From NCBI GenBank assembly GCA_023462275.1, contig JAEWYD010000187.1:1-6533 (forward strand): DNA of 6,533 nucleotides, written 5' to 3'. The DNA comes from Actinomycetes bacterium. GTDB taxonomy: Bacteria; Actinomycetota; Actinomycetes; Actinomycetales; Cellulomonadaceae. The notes below the pieces were generated by a model, which was given only the letters and a program-made list of their open reading frames with translations, was not told the origin of the DNA and ran no database searches. The translations under genes and the position numbers were made by a program. Each line of letters starts with the position of its first letter. Position 1 is the first letter of the stretch. Below are positions 1-6,533 of the stretch, piece by piece.

Positions 1-1449
1 GCCGTCGCCGTGGCCGCCGCGTTCGCCGTCCCGTCGCTCGCCGCCGCCGGCGACGCCGACCTGCCGGACCGCACGCCCGAGCAGCTGCTGGCCGCCGTCG
101 CGCAGGCCGAGCCGTCCCCGCTGTCCGGGACCGTCGTCTACACCGCCCGCCTGGGGCTGCCGGACCTGCCGCTCGCCGACATGACGGCCGCCGGGCCGGC
201 GAACCTCCTCAGCGGGAGCACCACCGCGCGCATCTGGTGGGACGGCGCGGACCGCAGCCGCCTGGCGCTGCTCGGCGCGACGTCGGAGTTCTCGGTCGTC
301 CGTGACGGCCTCGAGACCTGGACGTACTCCAGCGCCGAGAACCAGGTGGTGCGCTACACGGTCGACGGCGAGGGCGCCGGCGCGCTGGAGAAGATGCTCG
401 CCGAGGGCCCGACGGCCACGCCCGTGCCTAGCGTCGTCGCCGACCCCCAGCAGCTGGCTCGCGCGGTGCTGCTCGTGGCGCAGCAGTCCTCGAACGTGAC
501 GATGGACGCCGACACGACGGTCGCCGGGCGCGGCGCCTACCAGCTCGTGGTCACCCCGAAGACCCAGGACACGCTCGTGGCGCGCGTCGTCCTCGCGGTC
601 GACGCCGAGACCTCGATGCCGCTGCGGGTGCAGGTGTGGAGCACGACCGACCCAGACGCCCCGGCGGTCGAGGTCGGGTACACGGACGTCACCTTCGGCG
701 TCCCCGACCCGGCCGTGCTCGACTTCTCGGTGCCGGTCGGGGCGACGGTGCGCGAGGTGAGCGTCCCGGTGCCCAGCCTCGGCGACCTCGGGCCGCTGGC
801 CGGTGGCGCCCTGTCCGGGCAGGCCGGGGGCGGCGCGCTGTCCCGCCTGCAGGGGCTCGGCGACCTCGGTGACCTCGCCGACATGACGCCGGAGAAGCTG
901 GCCGCGCTGACGGGCGTCGACCCGGCCGAGCTCGAGCGGATCGGGAAGCTCGAGGGCCCGGAGCGCCTCGCGGCGCTGCAGGACCTCCTCGCGAAGGTCG
1001 AGGGCAACCTCGCCACCGCGGCGCCCGACGCCGCTGCCGACCCGGCGGCTCCGGCCGACCCGGCCGCACCCGCCGACCCGGCGTCCGACGCCGGCGTGCA
1101 GGTGCTCGGCACGGGGTGGGGGACGGTGCTCGAGATCACCGGCGCCGACACCGCGGAGCTGTTCGGGGCGCACGGGGACGCGTCCGGCGCGGCCGCGGGC
1201 GAGGCGCCGGCGGACCCCGACGCGACGCCGGGCACGGCAAGCGCCGACGACCTCTTCGCCGAGCTCGACTCGAGCATGGCGGGGATGCACGAGGCGGCCG
1301 GCGCCGTCGACGACATCCTCACGCGGATGGCCACCGACGTGCCCGAGGGCAAGTTGTTCAGCACCGCCCTCCTGAGCGTCCTGGTCACCGACGACGGCCG
1401 CGTCCTGCTCGGCCCGGTGCCGGGCGACACCCTGCGCCAGCTGGCATGA
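1..1449 (+). CDS. LolA/RseB-like (DUF2092-type) exported protein, 5' end missing
   Basis: The reading frame is open from base 1. The first visible residues are an Ala/Val-rich hydrophobic stretch ending in SLAAAG, which looks like the tail of a signal peptide, so the true start lies upstream. A GTG at position 10 would give a leader with no positive charge and is unlikely to be the start. The 482 visible residues begin with a beta-rich region (about 40-255) that resembles the LolA/LppX/RseB fold used by actinobacterial proteins annotated as LolA-like or DUF2092: LSGTVVYTARLG, ARIWWDG, ETWTY, then PDPAVLDFSVP. A Gly/Leu/Asp-rich and helical stretch (about 258-335) and an Ala-Asp-Pro repeat follow. 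The C-terminal segment (LLSVLVTDDGRVLLGPV) is typical of this family as I recall it. The visible protein has no cysteine, so no lipobox is seen. The stop overlaps the ATPase start, so this is probably the extracytoplasmic partner of the ABC transporter. Ligand and role are unknown; a lipid or another hydrophobic molecule is only a guess from the fold. Confidence 0.75.
   Translation, partial: AVAVAAAFAVPSLAAAGDADLPDRTPEQLLAAVAQAEPSPLSGTVVYTARLGLPDLPLADMTAAGPANLLSGSTTARIWWDGADRSRLALLGATSEFSVVRDGLETWTYSSAENQVVRYTVDGEGAGALEKMLAEGPTATPVPSVVADPQQLARAVLLVAQQSSNVTMDADTTVAGRGAYQLVVTPKTQDTLVARVVLAVDAETSMPLRVQVWSTTDPDAPAVEVGYTDVTFGVPDPAVLDFSVPVGATVREVSVPVPSLGDLGPLAGGALSGQAGGGALSRLQGLGDLGDLADMTPEKLAALTGVDPAELERIGKLEGPERLAALQDLLAKVEGNLATAAPDAAADPAAPADPAAPADPASDAGVQVLGTGWGTVLEITGADTAELFGAHGDASGAAAGEAPADPDATPGTASADDLFAELDSSMAGMHEAAGAVDDILTRMATDVPEGKLFSTALLSVLVTDDGRVLLGPVPGDTLRQLA
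1036..1089 (+). repeat. Ala-Asp-Pro hexapeptide tandem repeat, 18-bp unit, three copies
   Basis: Three consecutive 18-bp units encode ADPAAP, ADPAAP and a degenerate ADPASD inside the LolA-like protein. The codons differ between copies at third positions (gcg/gcc, gct/gca, ccg/ccc), so the repeat is kept at protein level and is not a fresh DNA slippage product. It is followed by a more diffuse Ala/Gly/Asp/Pro-rich stretch around bases 1160-1250. It probably works as a flexible linker separating the N-terminal beta-rich region from the conserved C-terminal segment. Confidence 0.7.
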
Positions 1450-2465
1450 CGACGCAGGTCGCGGGCGCGGTCCGCACGCCCACCGCCGGGGCCCGCACGG
1501 CCCCGGTGACGGTGGGCGAGCGGACCGTGCCGCTCGTCGTCCGGACGGAGGGCCTGACGAAGCGCTTCCGGTCCGGGCAGGTCGCCGTCGACGGCGTCGA
1601 CCTCGAGGTGCCGCGCGGCTCGGTGTACGGGTTCATCGGCCCGAACGGCTCGGGCAAGACGACGACCATCCGGATGCTCCTGGGCCTCGTCCGGCCGACC
1701 GCTGGGCGCGTGGCGCTGCTGGGCCGGGCGATGCCCGACGCCGCAGCGCAGGTGCTGCCGTGGGTGGGCGCCCTCGTCGAGGGTCCCTCCTTCCAGCCGT
1801 ATCTCAGCGGCGCGGCCAACCTGGCGCGCCTGGACGCCTGTGACGCGACCGCCGACCCCCGGACCGCGACCCGGCGCATCGGCGAGGCGCTCGAGCGCGT
1901 CGGGCTCGGCGGGGCGGCGCGCAAGAGGTACCGCCACTACTCCCTCGGCATGAAGCAGCGCCTCGGCCTGGCCGCGGCCCTGCTGCGCCCCCGCGACCTG
2001 CTGATCCTGGACGAGCCGACCAACGGGCTCGACCCGCAGGGCACCCGGGAGGTGCGCGAGCTGGTCCGCGACCTGTCCGCGGCGGGCACCACGGTGCTCG
2101 TCTCCTCGCACCTCCTGACCGAGGTCGAGCAGGTCTGCACGCACCTGGGCGTGATGCGGCGCGGGCACCTCGTGCTCCAGGGCGAGCGCGCAGCCCTGAC
2201 GGCCGGGCTGCGGGCCCGGCTGTCGGTGACGACCACACCCGCGCACGTCGGTCGCGCCGGGGACGTCCTCGGTGCCCTCGGCCTGCGCGGCGTGAGCCGC
2301 GACGGCGTGCGCCTGACGGCGGTGCTCGACGGCGTCCCGCCCGAGCGGGTCACCGCGGCGCTCGTCGGGGCGGGGGTGGCCGTCGTCGGCCTGGCGGTGG
2401 AGCAGCCGAGCCTGGAGCAGGTGTTCGTGACGGTCACGGGGGAGGGCTTCGATGGCGACCACTGA
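1446..2465 (+). CDS. ABC transporter ATP-binding protein (ABC-2/BcrA-type)
   Basis: This 339-residue cytoplasmic ATPase would power the permease encoded next to it. Visible motifs are Walker A GPNGSGKTT (65-73), signature YSLGMKQRLGLA (165-176, SLGMK in place of LSGGQ), Walker B with D-loop LLILDEPTNGLDP (185-197) and the H-loop SSHLL with His222. The Q-loop region reads GALVEGPSFQPYLSG, with Glu112 where most ABC ATPases have Gln; as I recall, this is common in the BcrA-like/ABC-2 export group. The C-terminal region (about 255-330, ending SLEQVFVTVTGE) is the usual accessory domain. The ATG was chosen because it overlaps the upstream stop (ATGA), which implies translational coupling, although no clear Shine-Dalgarno sequence precedes it. 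About 30 residues precede the first beta strand, longer than usual; in-frame GTG codons at 1506 and 1512 are alternatives but also lack a good ribosome site. Export is inferred from the subfamily; the cargo is unknown. Confidence 0.93.
   Translation: MTTQVAGAVRTPTAGARTAPVTVGERTVPLVVRTEGLTKRFRSGQVAVDGVDLEVPRGSVYGFIGPNGSGKTTTIRMLLGLVRPTAGRVALLGRAMPDAAAQVLPWVGALVEGPSFQPYLSGAANLARLDACDATADPRTATRRIGEALERVGLGGAARKRYRHYSLGMKQRLGLAAALLRPRDLLILDEPTNGLDPQGTREVRELVRDLSAAGTTVLVSSHLLTEVEQVCTHLGVMRRGHLVLQGERAALTAGLRARLSVTTTPAHVGRAGDVLGALGLRGVSRDGVRLTAVLDGVPPERVTAALVGAGVAVVGLAVEQPSLEQVFVTVTGEGFDGDH
2441..2446 (+). promoter_or_regulatory. Shine-Dalgarno sequence of the permease gene
   Basis: GGAGGG lies 5 nt before the ATG at 2452, inside the 3' end of the ATPase gene. 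It supports the 14-bp overlap start for the permease and expression from the same transcript. Confidence 0.7.
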
Positions 2466-3363
2466 CCCGATCGGCGACCTGCGGCCGGCGACCCTCGTGC
2501 TGGGCGCGCGGGGCCCGGCCGACGTGGCGGTGCCCCGGCGCGGCGCCTGGGGACGCCTGCTGCGCAGCGAGCTGCGTCTCGTGCTCGGCCGACGGCGCAA
2601 CCTCGCCCTGCTCGGCGGCCTGGCGCTGGTCCCGCTGTTGATCGCCGTCGTGCTGGGCATGACCCGCGGGTCGGTCATGGACGCCCAGGCCGCCGGCGGG
2701 CTGCTCGGCCGCGTGACGGGGAACGGGCTGTTCCTCGTGGTCACCTCGCTGTTCCTGTGCCTGCCGTTCCTCCTGCCGCTCGTCACGGGGGTGGCCGCGG
2801 GCGACGCGCTCGCGGGCGAGGCGCAGGCGGGCACGCTGCGCTACCTGCTCGCGGTCCCCGTGCCCCGCGGTCGGCTGCTGGCCGCGAAGGCGGTCGCGAC
2901 GCTCGCGCTGGTCGCCGCCGCCGTGGCGGGCGTGGCGCTCGTGGCGTTCGCGAGCGGTGCCGCGTTCTTCGGCTGGCACGACATGACGCTGCTGTCGGGG
3001 ACGACCGTCGGCGTCGGTGAGGGCGCGCTGCGCATGCTGGGCGTGGCGGCCTACGTCGCCGCGTCGCTCACGGGTCTCGTGGCCGTGGGCCTCTTCTTCT
3101 CCTCCGTGACGGAGGTGCCCGTGGGCGCGATGGCCGCGACCGTCGTCGTGGCCGTGGGCTCCGGCGTGCTCGACAGCATCCCGCAGCTCGCGGCGATCCA
3201 GCCCGCGCTCCTGACGCACCACTGGTTCGACTTCGCCGAGATGCTGCGGATGACCATCGACTGGTCGCTGCTCGGCCAGGGGCTCGCGGTGCAGGCGGCG
3301 TGGGCGGGGATCTTCGGCGCCCTGGCCTGGAGCCGGTTCACGACGGCGGACGTCACCGCCTGA
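2452..3363 (+). CDS. ABC-2 type transporter permease
   Basis: This 303-residue integral membrane protein is the predicted channel subunit for the ATPase encoded just upstream. Six hydrophobic segments are visible at about residues 50-70, 91-115, 143-170, 193-217, 224-240 and 272-292, the usual count for ABC-2 permeases. A cytoplasmic N-terminus of about 48 residues contains the basic stretch LGRRRN just before the first membrane segment. Between segments 2 and 3 lies EAQAGTLRYLLAVPVPRGR (123-141), the classic ABC-2 loop (E...GTLR....P..R) thought to contact the ATPase. A polar loop around residues 250-271 (THHWFDFAEMLRM) before the last segment is probably extracytoplasmic. The start overlaps the ATPase gene by 14 bp and has a good ribosome site, so the two proteins are probably made together in a 1:1 ratio and work as 2+2 subunits. 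No sequence feature tells whether it exports a lipid, peptide, antibiotic or polymer. Confidence 0.9.
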   Translation: MATTDPIGDLRPATLVLGARGPADVAVPRRGAWGRLLRSELRLVLGRRRNLALLGGLALVPLLIAVVLGMTRGSVMDAQAAGGLLGRVTGNGLFLVVTSLFLCLPFLLPLVTGVAAGDALAGEAQAGTLRYLLAVPVPRGRLLAAKAVATLALVAAAVAGVALVAFASGAAFFGWHDMTLLSGTTVGVGEGALRMLGVAAYVAASLTGLVAVGLFFSSVTEVPVGAMAATVVVAVGSGVLDSIPQLAAIQPALLTHHWFDFAEMLRMTIDWSLLGQGLAVQAAWAGIFGALAWSRFTTADVTA

Positions 3364-3365
3364 GC

Positions 3366-3392
3366 GGGCGCGCCCGGCGCCGCACCGCGCCC
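3366..3392 (+). terminator. possible GC-only hairpin after the permease gene
   Basis: GGGCGCG (3366-3372) can pair with CGCGCCC (3386-3392) around a 13-nt loop, three bases after the permease stop. It has no U-tract. GC-only hairpins can end transcription in actinobacteria, but such pairings also arise by chance at this base composition. If real, it would separate the transporter operon from the cellulase gene. Confidence 0.25.
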
Positions 3393-3400
3393 CAGCGTGG

Positions 3401-3414
3401 TGGGCGCGCTCCCA
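3401..3414. promoter_or_regulatory. CebR/CelR-type operator (LacI family, cellobiose-responsive)
   Basis: TGGGCGCGCTCCCA is a 14-bp inverted repeat with one mismatched pair. It differs at a single base from TGGGAGCGCTCCCA, the operator known for Thermobifida fusca CelR and Streptomyces CebR, LacI-family repressors of cellulase and cellobiose-uptake genes that are released by cellobiose. It lies 150 bp before the GH48 cellulase start, in the only sizeable intergenic gap, where such a site would be expected. The AT-richest patch nearby (TAATCG, 3420-3425) could be a -10 element, which would place the operator over the -35/spacer region, but no good -35 is visible. The regulator gene is not in the window. 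Confidence 0.72.
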
Positions 3415-3547
3415 CCCCCTAATCGGTTCACCCGGTGGTCGGTCGTCCTCCTGGCCCAGCACAGTGCCCGGTACGCCCCCCGCGCACGGCACAGCCGCCG
3501 CGCGCGGGCAGCGGCGTCGGGGCACGCACGAGCGCTGCCCGCTGCTC

Positions 3548-3555
3548 GAGGAGGG
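3548..3555 (+). promoter_or_regulatory. strong Shine-Dalgarno sequence that fixes the cellulase start
   Basis: GAGGAGGG sits 8 nt before the ATG at 3564, an ideal distance. It selects that ATG over in-frame upstream starts such as the GTG at 3435, which has no ribosome site and would put a proline-rich, non-signal leader ahead of the signal peptide. Confidence 0.88.
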
Positions 3556-3563
3556 AAACACAC

Positions 3564-6506
3564 ATGACCCGTCCGACCGCCCGGGCCTCCGGGCTGGCGT
3601 TGGTGACGGTGGGGGCGTCACTGCTCGCGACGGTGGGCCTCGTGCCCACCGCGGGGACCGCGCCTGCCGCGGCGCAGCCGGCCGCCGCCACCGTCCGGAC
3701 CGCCGCCGACCCCATCGTCGACGGCGCGTACACGCAGCGCTTCCTGGACATGTACGAGGACATCCACGACCCGGCCAACGGCTACTTCTCGCCGCAGGGG
3801 ATCCCGTACCACGCCGTGGAGACCCTGCTGGTCGAGGCGCCCGACTACGGCCACGAGACGACGTCGGAGGCGTACAGCTACTGGCTGGAGCTGGAGGCCA
3901 TGTACGGCCGGGTGACCGGCGACTGGCAGCCGTTCAACGACGCCTGGGCGACCATGGAGAAGTACATGATCCCCCAGCAGGTGGATCAGCCCACGAACTC
4001 GTTCTACGACCCGTCGAAGCCTGCGACGTACGCGTCGGAGTACAACACCCCGAACAAGTACCCGTCCGCGCTGAACTCCGGCGTGTCCGTCGGGCGCGAC
4101 CCGCTGGCCGCCGAGCTGAAGTCGGCGTACGGCACCTCGGACATCTACGGCATGCACTGGCTCGCCGACGTCGACAACATCTACGGGTTCGGCGCCTCGC
4201 CCGGCACCGGCTGCGAGAACGGCCCGTCGTCGAGCGGCACCTCGTACATCAACACCTTCCAGCGCGGCCCGCAGGAGTCGGTCTGGGAGACCGTCCCGCA
4301 GCCAGCCTGCGAGGAGTTCAAGTACGGCGGCCGCAACGGCTTCCTCGACCTGTTCACGCAGGACTCCAGCTACGCCAAGCAGTGGAAGTACACGAACGCT
4401 CCCGACGCCGACGCGCGCGCCGTCCAGGCCGCCTACTGGGCGAACGTCTGGGCCACCGAGCAGGGCAACGCCTCCGACGTCTCGGCCACCGTGGCGAAGG
4501 CCGCCAAGATGGGCGACTACCTGCGCTACGCGATGTTCGACAAGTACTTCAAGACCATCGGCTGCACGTCGCAGAGCTGCGCCGCCGGTACCGGCAAGGA
4601 CAGCGAGCACTACCTGCTGTCCTGGTACTACGCCTGGGGCGGGGCGCTCGACTCCAGCGCCGGCTGGGCCTGGCGCATCGGCTCGAGCCACGCCCACTTC
4701 GGCTACCAGAACCCGATGACGGCGTGGGCGCTGTCGACCCAGTCCGCGATGAAGCCGCGCGGCTCCACGGCCGTCACCGACTGGGACACCAGCCTCGACC
4801 GGCAGCTCGAGTTCTACCGCTGGCTGCAGTCGCCGCAGGGCGGCATCGCGGGTGGCGCGACGAACAGCTGGGACGGCGCGTACGCGACGCCGCCGTCGGG
4901 CACGCCGACGTTCTACGGCATGGCCTACCAGGAGGCGCCGGTCTACGTCGACCCGCCCAGCACGCAGTGGTTCGGCATGCAGGTGTGGGGCATGGAGCGC
5001 GTGGCGGAGCTGTACTACGCCTCGGGCGACGAGCGCGCCAAGGAGCTGCTCGACAACTGGGTCCCGTGGGCGATCGCGAACACCACCTTCTCCGGCGCGG
5101 ACTGGTCCGTCCCGTCCGACCTGAAGTGGAGCGGCAAGCCGGACACGTGGAACGCCGCGAACCCCGGGTCCAACTCCGGGCTGTCCGTGCAGGTCACCTC
5201 GCACGGCAAGGACGTCGGCGTGGCCGGCTCGCTGGCCCGCACGCTGATGTACTACGCAGCCGCGTCGGGTGACACCGACGTGCGCGACAAGGCGCAGGCC
5301 CTGCTCGACGCCATCTGGACGAACGACCGCGACGACAAGGGCGTGTCGACGCCGGAGACCCGCAAGGACTACCAGCGGTTCGACGACGTCTACTCCACCT
5401 CGACGGGCGACGGCACCTACGTGCCGAACGGCTGGCAGGGCACCATGCCCAACGGCGACGTCATCAAGCCGGGCGTGAGCTTCCTCGACATTCGCACGTT
5501 CTTCCGTGACGACCCCGACTGGTCCAAGGTGCAGGCGTACCTCGACGGCGGCTCCGCCCCCGTCTTCCGGTACCACCGCTTCTGGGCCCAGACGGAGATC
5601 GCCATGGCCCAGGCGGAGATGGACTCGCTGTTCGCCGGCGGTTCGGACGACACCACGGCGCCGAGCGCCCCGGGCAAGCCCGCGGTCTCCGGCCTCACCG
5701 CCACCGGCGCGACGCTCACCTGGGCTGCCGCGACCGACGACGTCGGCGTGGTCGGTTACACCGTGCGCGACGCCCAGGGGAAGACCCTCGCGACGACGTC
5801 CGGCACCACCACGACCCTCACCGGGCTCACCCCGTCCACCGCGTACTCGGTGACGGTGGTCGCGCGGGATGCGGCCGGCAACGTGTCGGACGCGTCCTCG
5901 GCCGTCGCCTTCACGACGCTCGCGGACGAGGGCGACACCACGGCCCCGACGGCGCCGGGCACCCCCACGGCGTCCGCGATCACGTCCACGGGCGCCACGC
6001 TCTCGTGGGCGGCATCCACGGACGCGGTCGGCGTCACCGGGTACACGGTGCGCACGGCGGCGGGCGCGACGGTGGCGACGTCCACCGGCACGACCGTCAC
6101 GCTGACCGGCCTCACGCCGAGCACCGCGTACACGCTCGAGGTCGTCGCTCGCGACGCCGCGGGCAACGTCTCGGCCGCCTCGCCGCGGGTGACGTTCACG
6201 ACGTCGGGCACCACGACGCCGTCCTGCAGCGCCACCTACCGCACGGTGAACAGCTGGCCGGGCGGGTTCCAGGGCGAGGTCACCGTGACTGCCGGGACGA
6301 CGGCGCTGACCTCGTGGTCGACGACGCTCACCCTCCCGTCGGGCGCGTCGGTCGCCCAGGGGTGGTCGGCGACGTTCTCCGGCTCGGCCCCGGCCTACAC
6401 GGTGCGCAACGCCGCGTGGAACGGGTCCCTCGGTGCCGGGCAGTCGGTCACCTACGGGTTCGTCGGCTCGGGCAACCCGTCCGGGACCACCGTGACCTGC
6501 GGATGA
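3564..6506 (+). CDS. cel48A: secreted GH48 processive cellulase (cellobiohydrolase type), GH48-FN3-FN3-CBM2
   Basis: This 980-residue exoglucanase precursor would release mainly cellobiose while moving along crystalline cellulose outside the cell. Residues 1-37 form a signal peptide (basic start, hydrophobic core, likely cleavage at APAAA|QP). The GH48 domain spans about 52-691 and carries hallmark stretches: [15 protein letters not shown] (69-83), [13 protein letters not shown] (91-103), [10 protein letters not shown] and [11 protein letters not shown]. By alignment from memory with Clostridium CelF, Glu102 in TTSEA is the proton donor and Glu91 matches the second conserved acid; an Asp of the NAPDADARA stretch may be the base, which is less certain. 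FN3 modules follow (696-785 and 791-880), then a CBM2 (888-979). The six cysteines (217, 249, 334, 339, 888, 979) could form three disulfides. GH48 enzymes act by inversion and usually work with GH6, GH9 and GH5 partners, none of which is in this window. The architecture resembles Cellulomonas fimi CbhB, recalled as having three FN3 modules. The symbol follows family naming only. Confidence 0.95.
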   Translation: MTRPTARASGLALVTVGASLLATVGLVPTAGTAPAAAQPAAATVRTAADPIVDGAYTQRFLDMYEDIHDPANGYFSPQGIPYHAVETLLVEAPDYGHETTSEAYSYWLELEAMYGRVTGDWQPFNDAWATMEKYMIPQQVDQPTNSFYDPSKPATYASEYNTPNKYPSALNSGVSVGRDPLAAELKSAYGTSDIYGMHWLADVDNIYGFGASPGTGCENGPSSSGTSYINTFQRGPQESVWETVPQPACEEFKYGGRNGFLDLFTQDSSYAKQWKYTNAPDADARAVQAAYWANVWATEQGNASDVSATVAKAAKMGDYLRYAMFDKYFKTIGCTSQSCAAGTGKDSEHYLLSWYYAWGGALDSSAGWAWRIGSSHAHFGYQNPMTAWALSTQSAMKPRGSTAVTDWDTSLDRQLEFYRWLQSPQGGIAGGATNSWDGAYATPPSGTPTFYGMAYQEAPVYVDPPSTQWFGMQVWGMERVAELYYASGDERAKELLDNWVPWAIANTTFSGADWSVPSDLKWSGKPDTWNAANPGSNSGLSVQVTSHGKDVGVAGSLARTLMYYAAASGDTDVRDKAQALLDAIWTNDRDDKGVSTPETRKDYQRFDDVYSTSTGDGTYVPNGWQGTMPNGDVIKPGVSFLDIRTFFRDDPDWSKVQAYLDGGSAPVFRYHRFWAQTEIAMAQAEMDSLFAGGSDDTTAPSAPGKPAVSGLTATGATLTWAAATDDVGVVGYTVRDAQGKTLATTSGTTTTLTGLTPSTAYSVTVVARDAAGNVSDASSAVAFTTLADEGDTTAPTAPGTPTASAITSTGATLSWAASTDAVGVTGYTVRTAAGATVATSTGTTVTLTGLTPSTAYTLEVVARDAAGNVSAASPRVTFTTSGTTTPSCSATYRTVNSWPGGFQGEVTVTAGTTALTSWSTTLTLPSGASVAQGWSATFSGSAPAYTVRNAAWNGSLGAGQSVTYGFVGSGNPSGTTVTCG
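5649..6203 (+). repeat. tandem pair of FN3 modules in the cellulase
   Basis: Two 90-residue FN3 modules (bases 5649-5918 and 5934-6203; residues 696-785 and 791-880) align without gaps and are identical at about 65 of 90 positions by hand count. They are joined by only five residues (LADEG). [10 protein letters not shown] and [10 protein letters not shown] occur in both. Both start with DTTAP and end with FTT. Such modules are common spacers in actinobacterial cellulases and chitinases. They may set the distance between catalytic and binding modules or help loosen the cellulose surface; which applies here is not shown by the sequence. Confidence 0.92.
6225..6500 (+). other. CBM2 (type A) cellulose-binding module at the cellulase C-terminus
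   Basis: Residues 888-979 match the family 2 binding module. It is framed by Cys888 and Cys979, which usually form a disulfide. It contains [26 protein letters not shown] and a final TVTCG. Trp898, Trp934 and Trp952 sit where the three surface tryptophans of the flat binding face are found in the Cellulomonas fimi Cex module; Trp918 matches the conserved core tryptophan. Keeping all three supports binding to crystalline cellulose. Only about seven residues (SGTTTPS) join it to the second FN3, with no long Pro/Thr linker. Confidence 0.93.
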
Positions 6507-6533
6507 CGGGTCGCTGAACGTCCGTCGGGGGAT

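Noticed and set aside
10..12. GTG as the true start of the LolA-like gene.
   Set aside because: The frame stays open to base 1 and the sequence from this GTG lacks the basic start of a signal peptide. The start is most likely outside the window.
1116..1445. In-frame upstream extension of the ATPase gene.
   Set aside because: This stretch overlaps the C-terminal coding part of the LolA-like gene and encodes Arg/Gly-rich low-complexity sequence unrelated to ABC ATPases. The ATGA junction at 1446 explains the start.
537..2834. A 765-codon open frame on the - strand across the LolA-like, ATPase and permease genes.
   Set aside because: It is antisense to three genes with clear families. Its translation is Arg/Pro/Ala/His-rich with no domain, and such frames are expected opposite GC-rich coding DNA.
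3529..3548. Inverted repeat CGAGC...GCTCG ending at the cellulase ribosome site.
   Set aside because: The stem is only 5 bp with a 10-nt loop, too weak to claim as a riboswitch or attenuator, and likely by chance at this GC content.
3435..3563. Possible GTG start for the cellulase 43 codons upstream of the chosen ATG.
   Set aside because: It has no ribosome site, and the added residues are Pro/Arg-rich and would bury the signal peptide. The ATG at 3564 has an excellent GAGGAGGG.
3618..5576. A 652-codon open frame on the - strand opposite the cellulase.
   Set aside because: It is a compositional shadow of the GH48 frame. The translation is Val/Arg/Gly-rich and low in complexity, with no recognisable motif.

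Overview
The window is very GC-rich, with GC-heavy third codon positions, tightly packed genes and a secreted multidomain cellulase of the GH48-FN3-CBM2 type. This points to a cellulolytic high-GC actinobacterium; a Cellulomonas-like organism (or a close relative in the Micrococcales) is the best guess. That placement is inferred from base composition and domain architecture, not from a database match.

All four genes are on the + strand. Bases 1-3363 hold a translationally coupled three-gene cassette: a 5'-truncated gene for an exported LolA/RseB-like (DUF2092-type) protein, an ABC transporter ATPase whose ATG overlaps the previous stop (ATGA), and an ABC-2 type permease whose ATG lies 14 bp inside the ATPase gene. 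The overlaps imply one operon that makes an exporter-type ABC system plus an extracytoplasmic partner. The substrate cannot be read from the sequence.

A 200-bp intergenic gap (3364-3563) follows. It holds a possible GC-only hairpin just after the permease stop and, at 3401-3414, a 14-bp near-palindrome matching 13 of 14 positions of the CebR/CelR operator (TGGGAGCGCTCCCA) used by LacI-family cellobiose-responsive repressors. A strong Shine-Dalgarno sequence then precedes the last gene.

Bases 3564-6506 encode a 980-residue secreted GH48 processive cellulase: signal peptide, GH48 catalytic domain, two nearly identical FN3 modules and a C-terminal CBM2. The operator and the separate leader region suggest that the cellulase is its own transcription unit, controlled by cellobiose availability and not part of the ABC cassette. 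The last 27 bases (6507-6533) show nothing recognisable. No tRNA, rRNA, CRISPR array, insertion sequence or phage gene was seen.

Most of the window belongs to known families. The points most worth a second look are the cellulase operator, the LolA-like/ABC cassette in what should be an organism without an outer membrane, and the recent-looking FN3 duplication.
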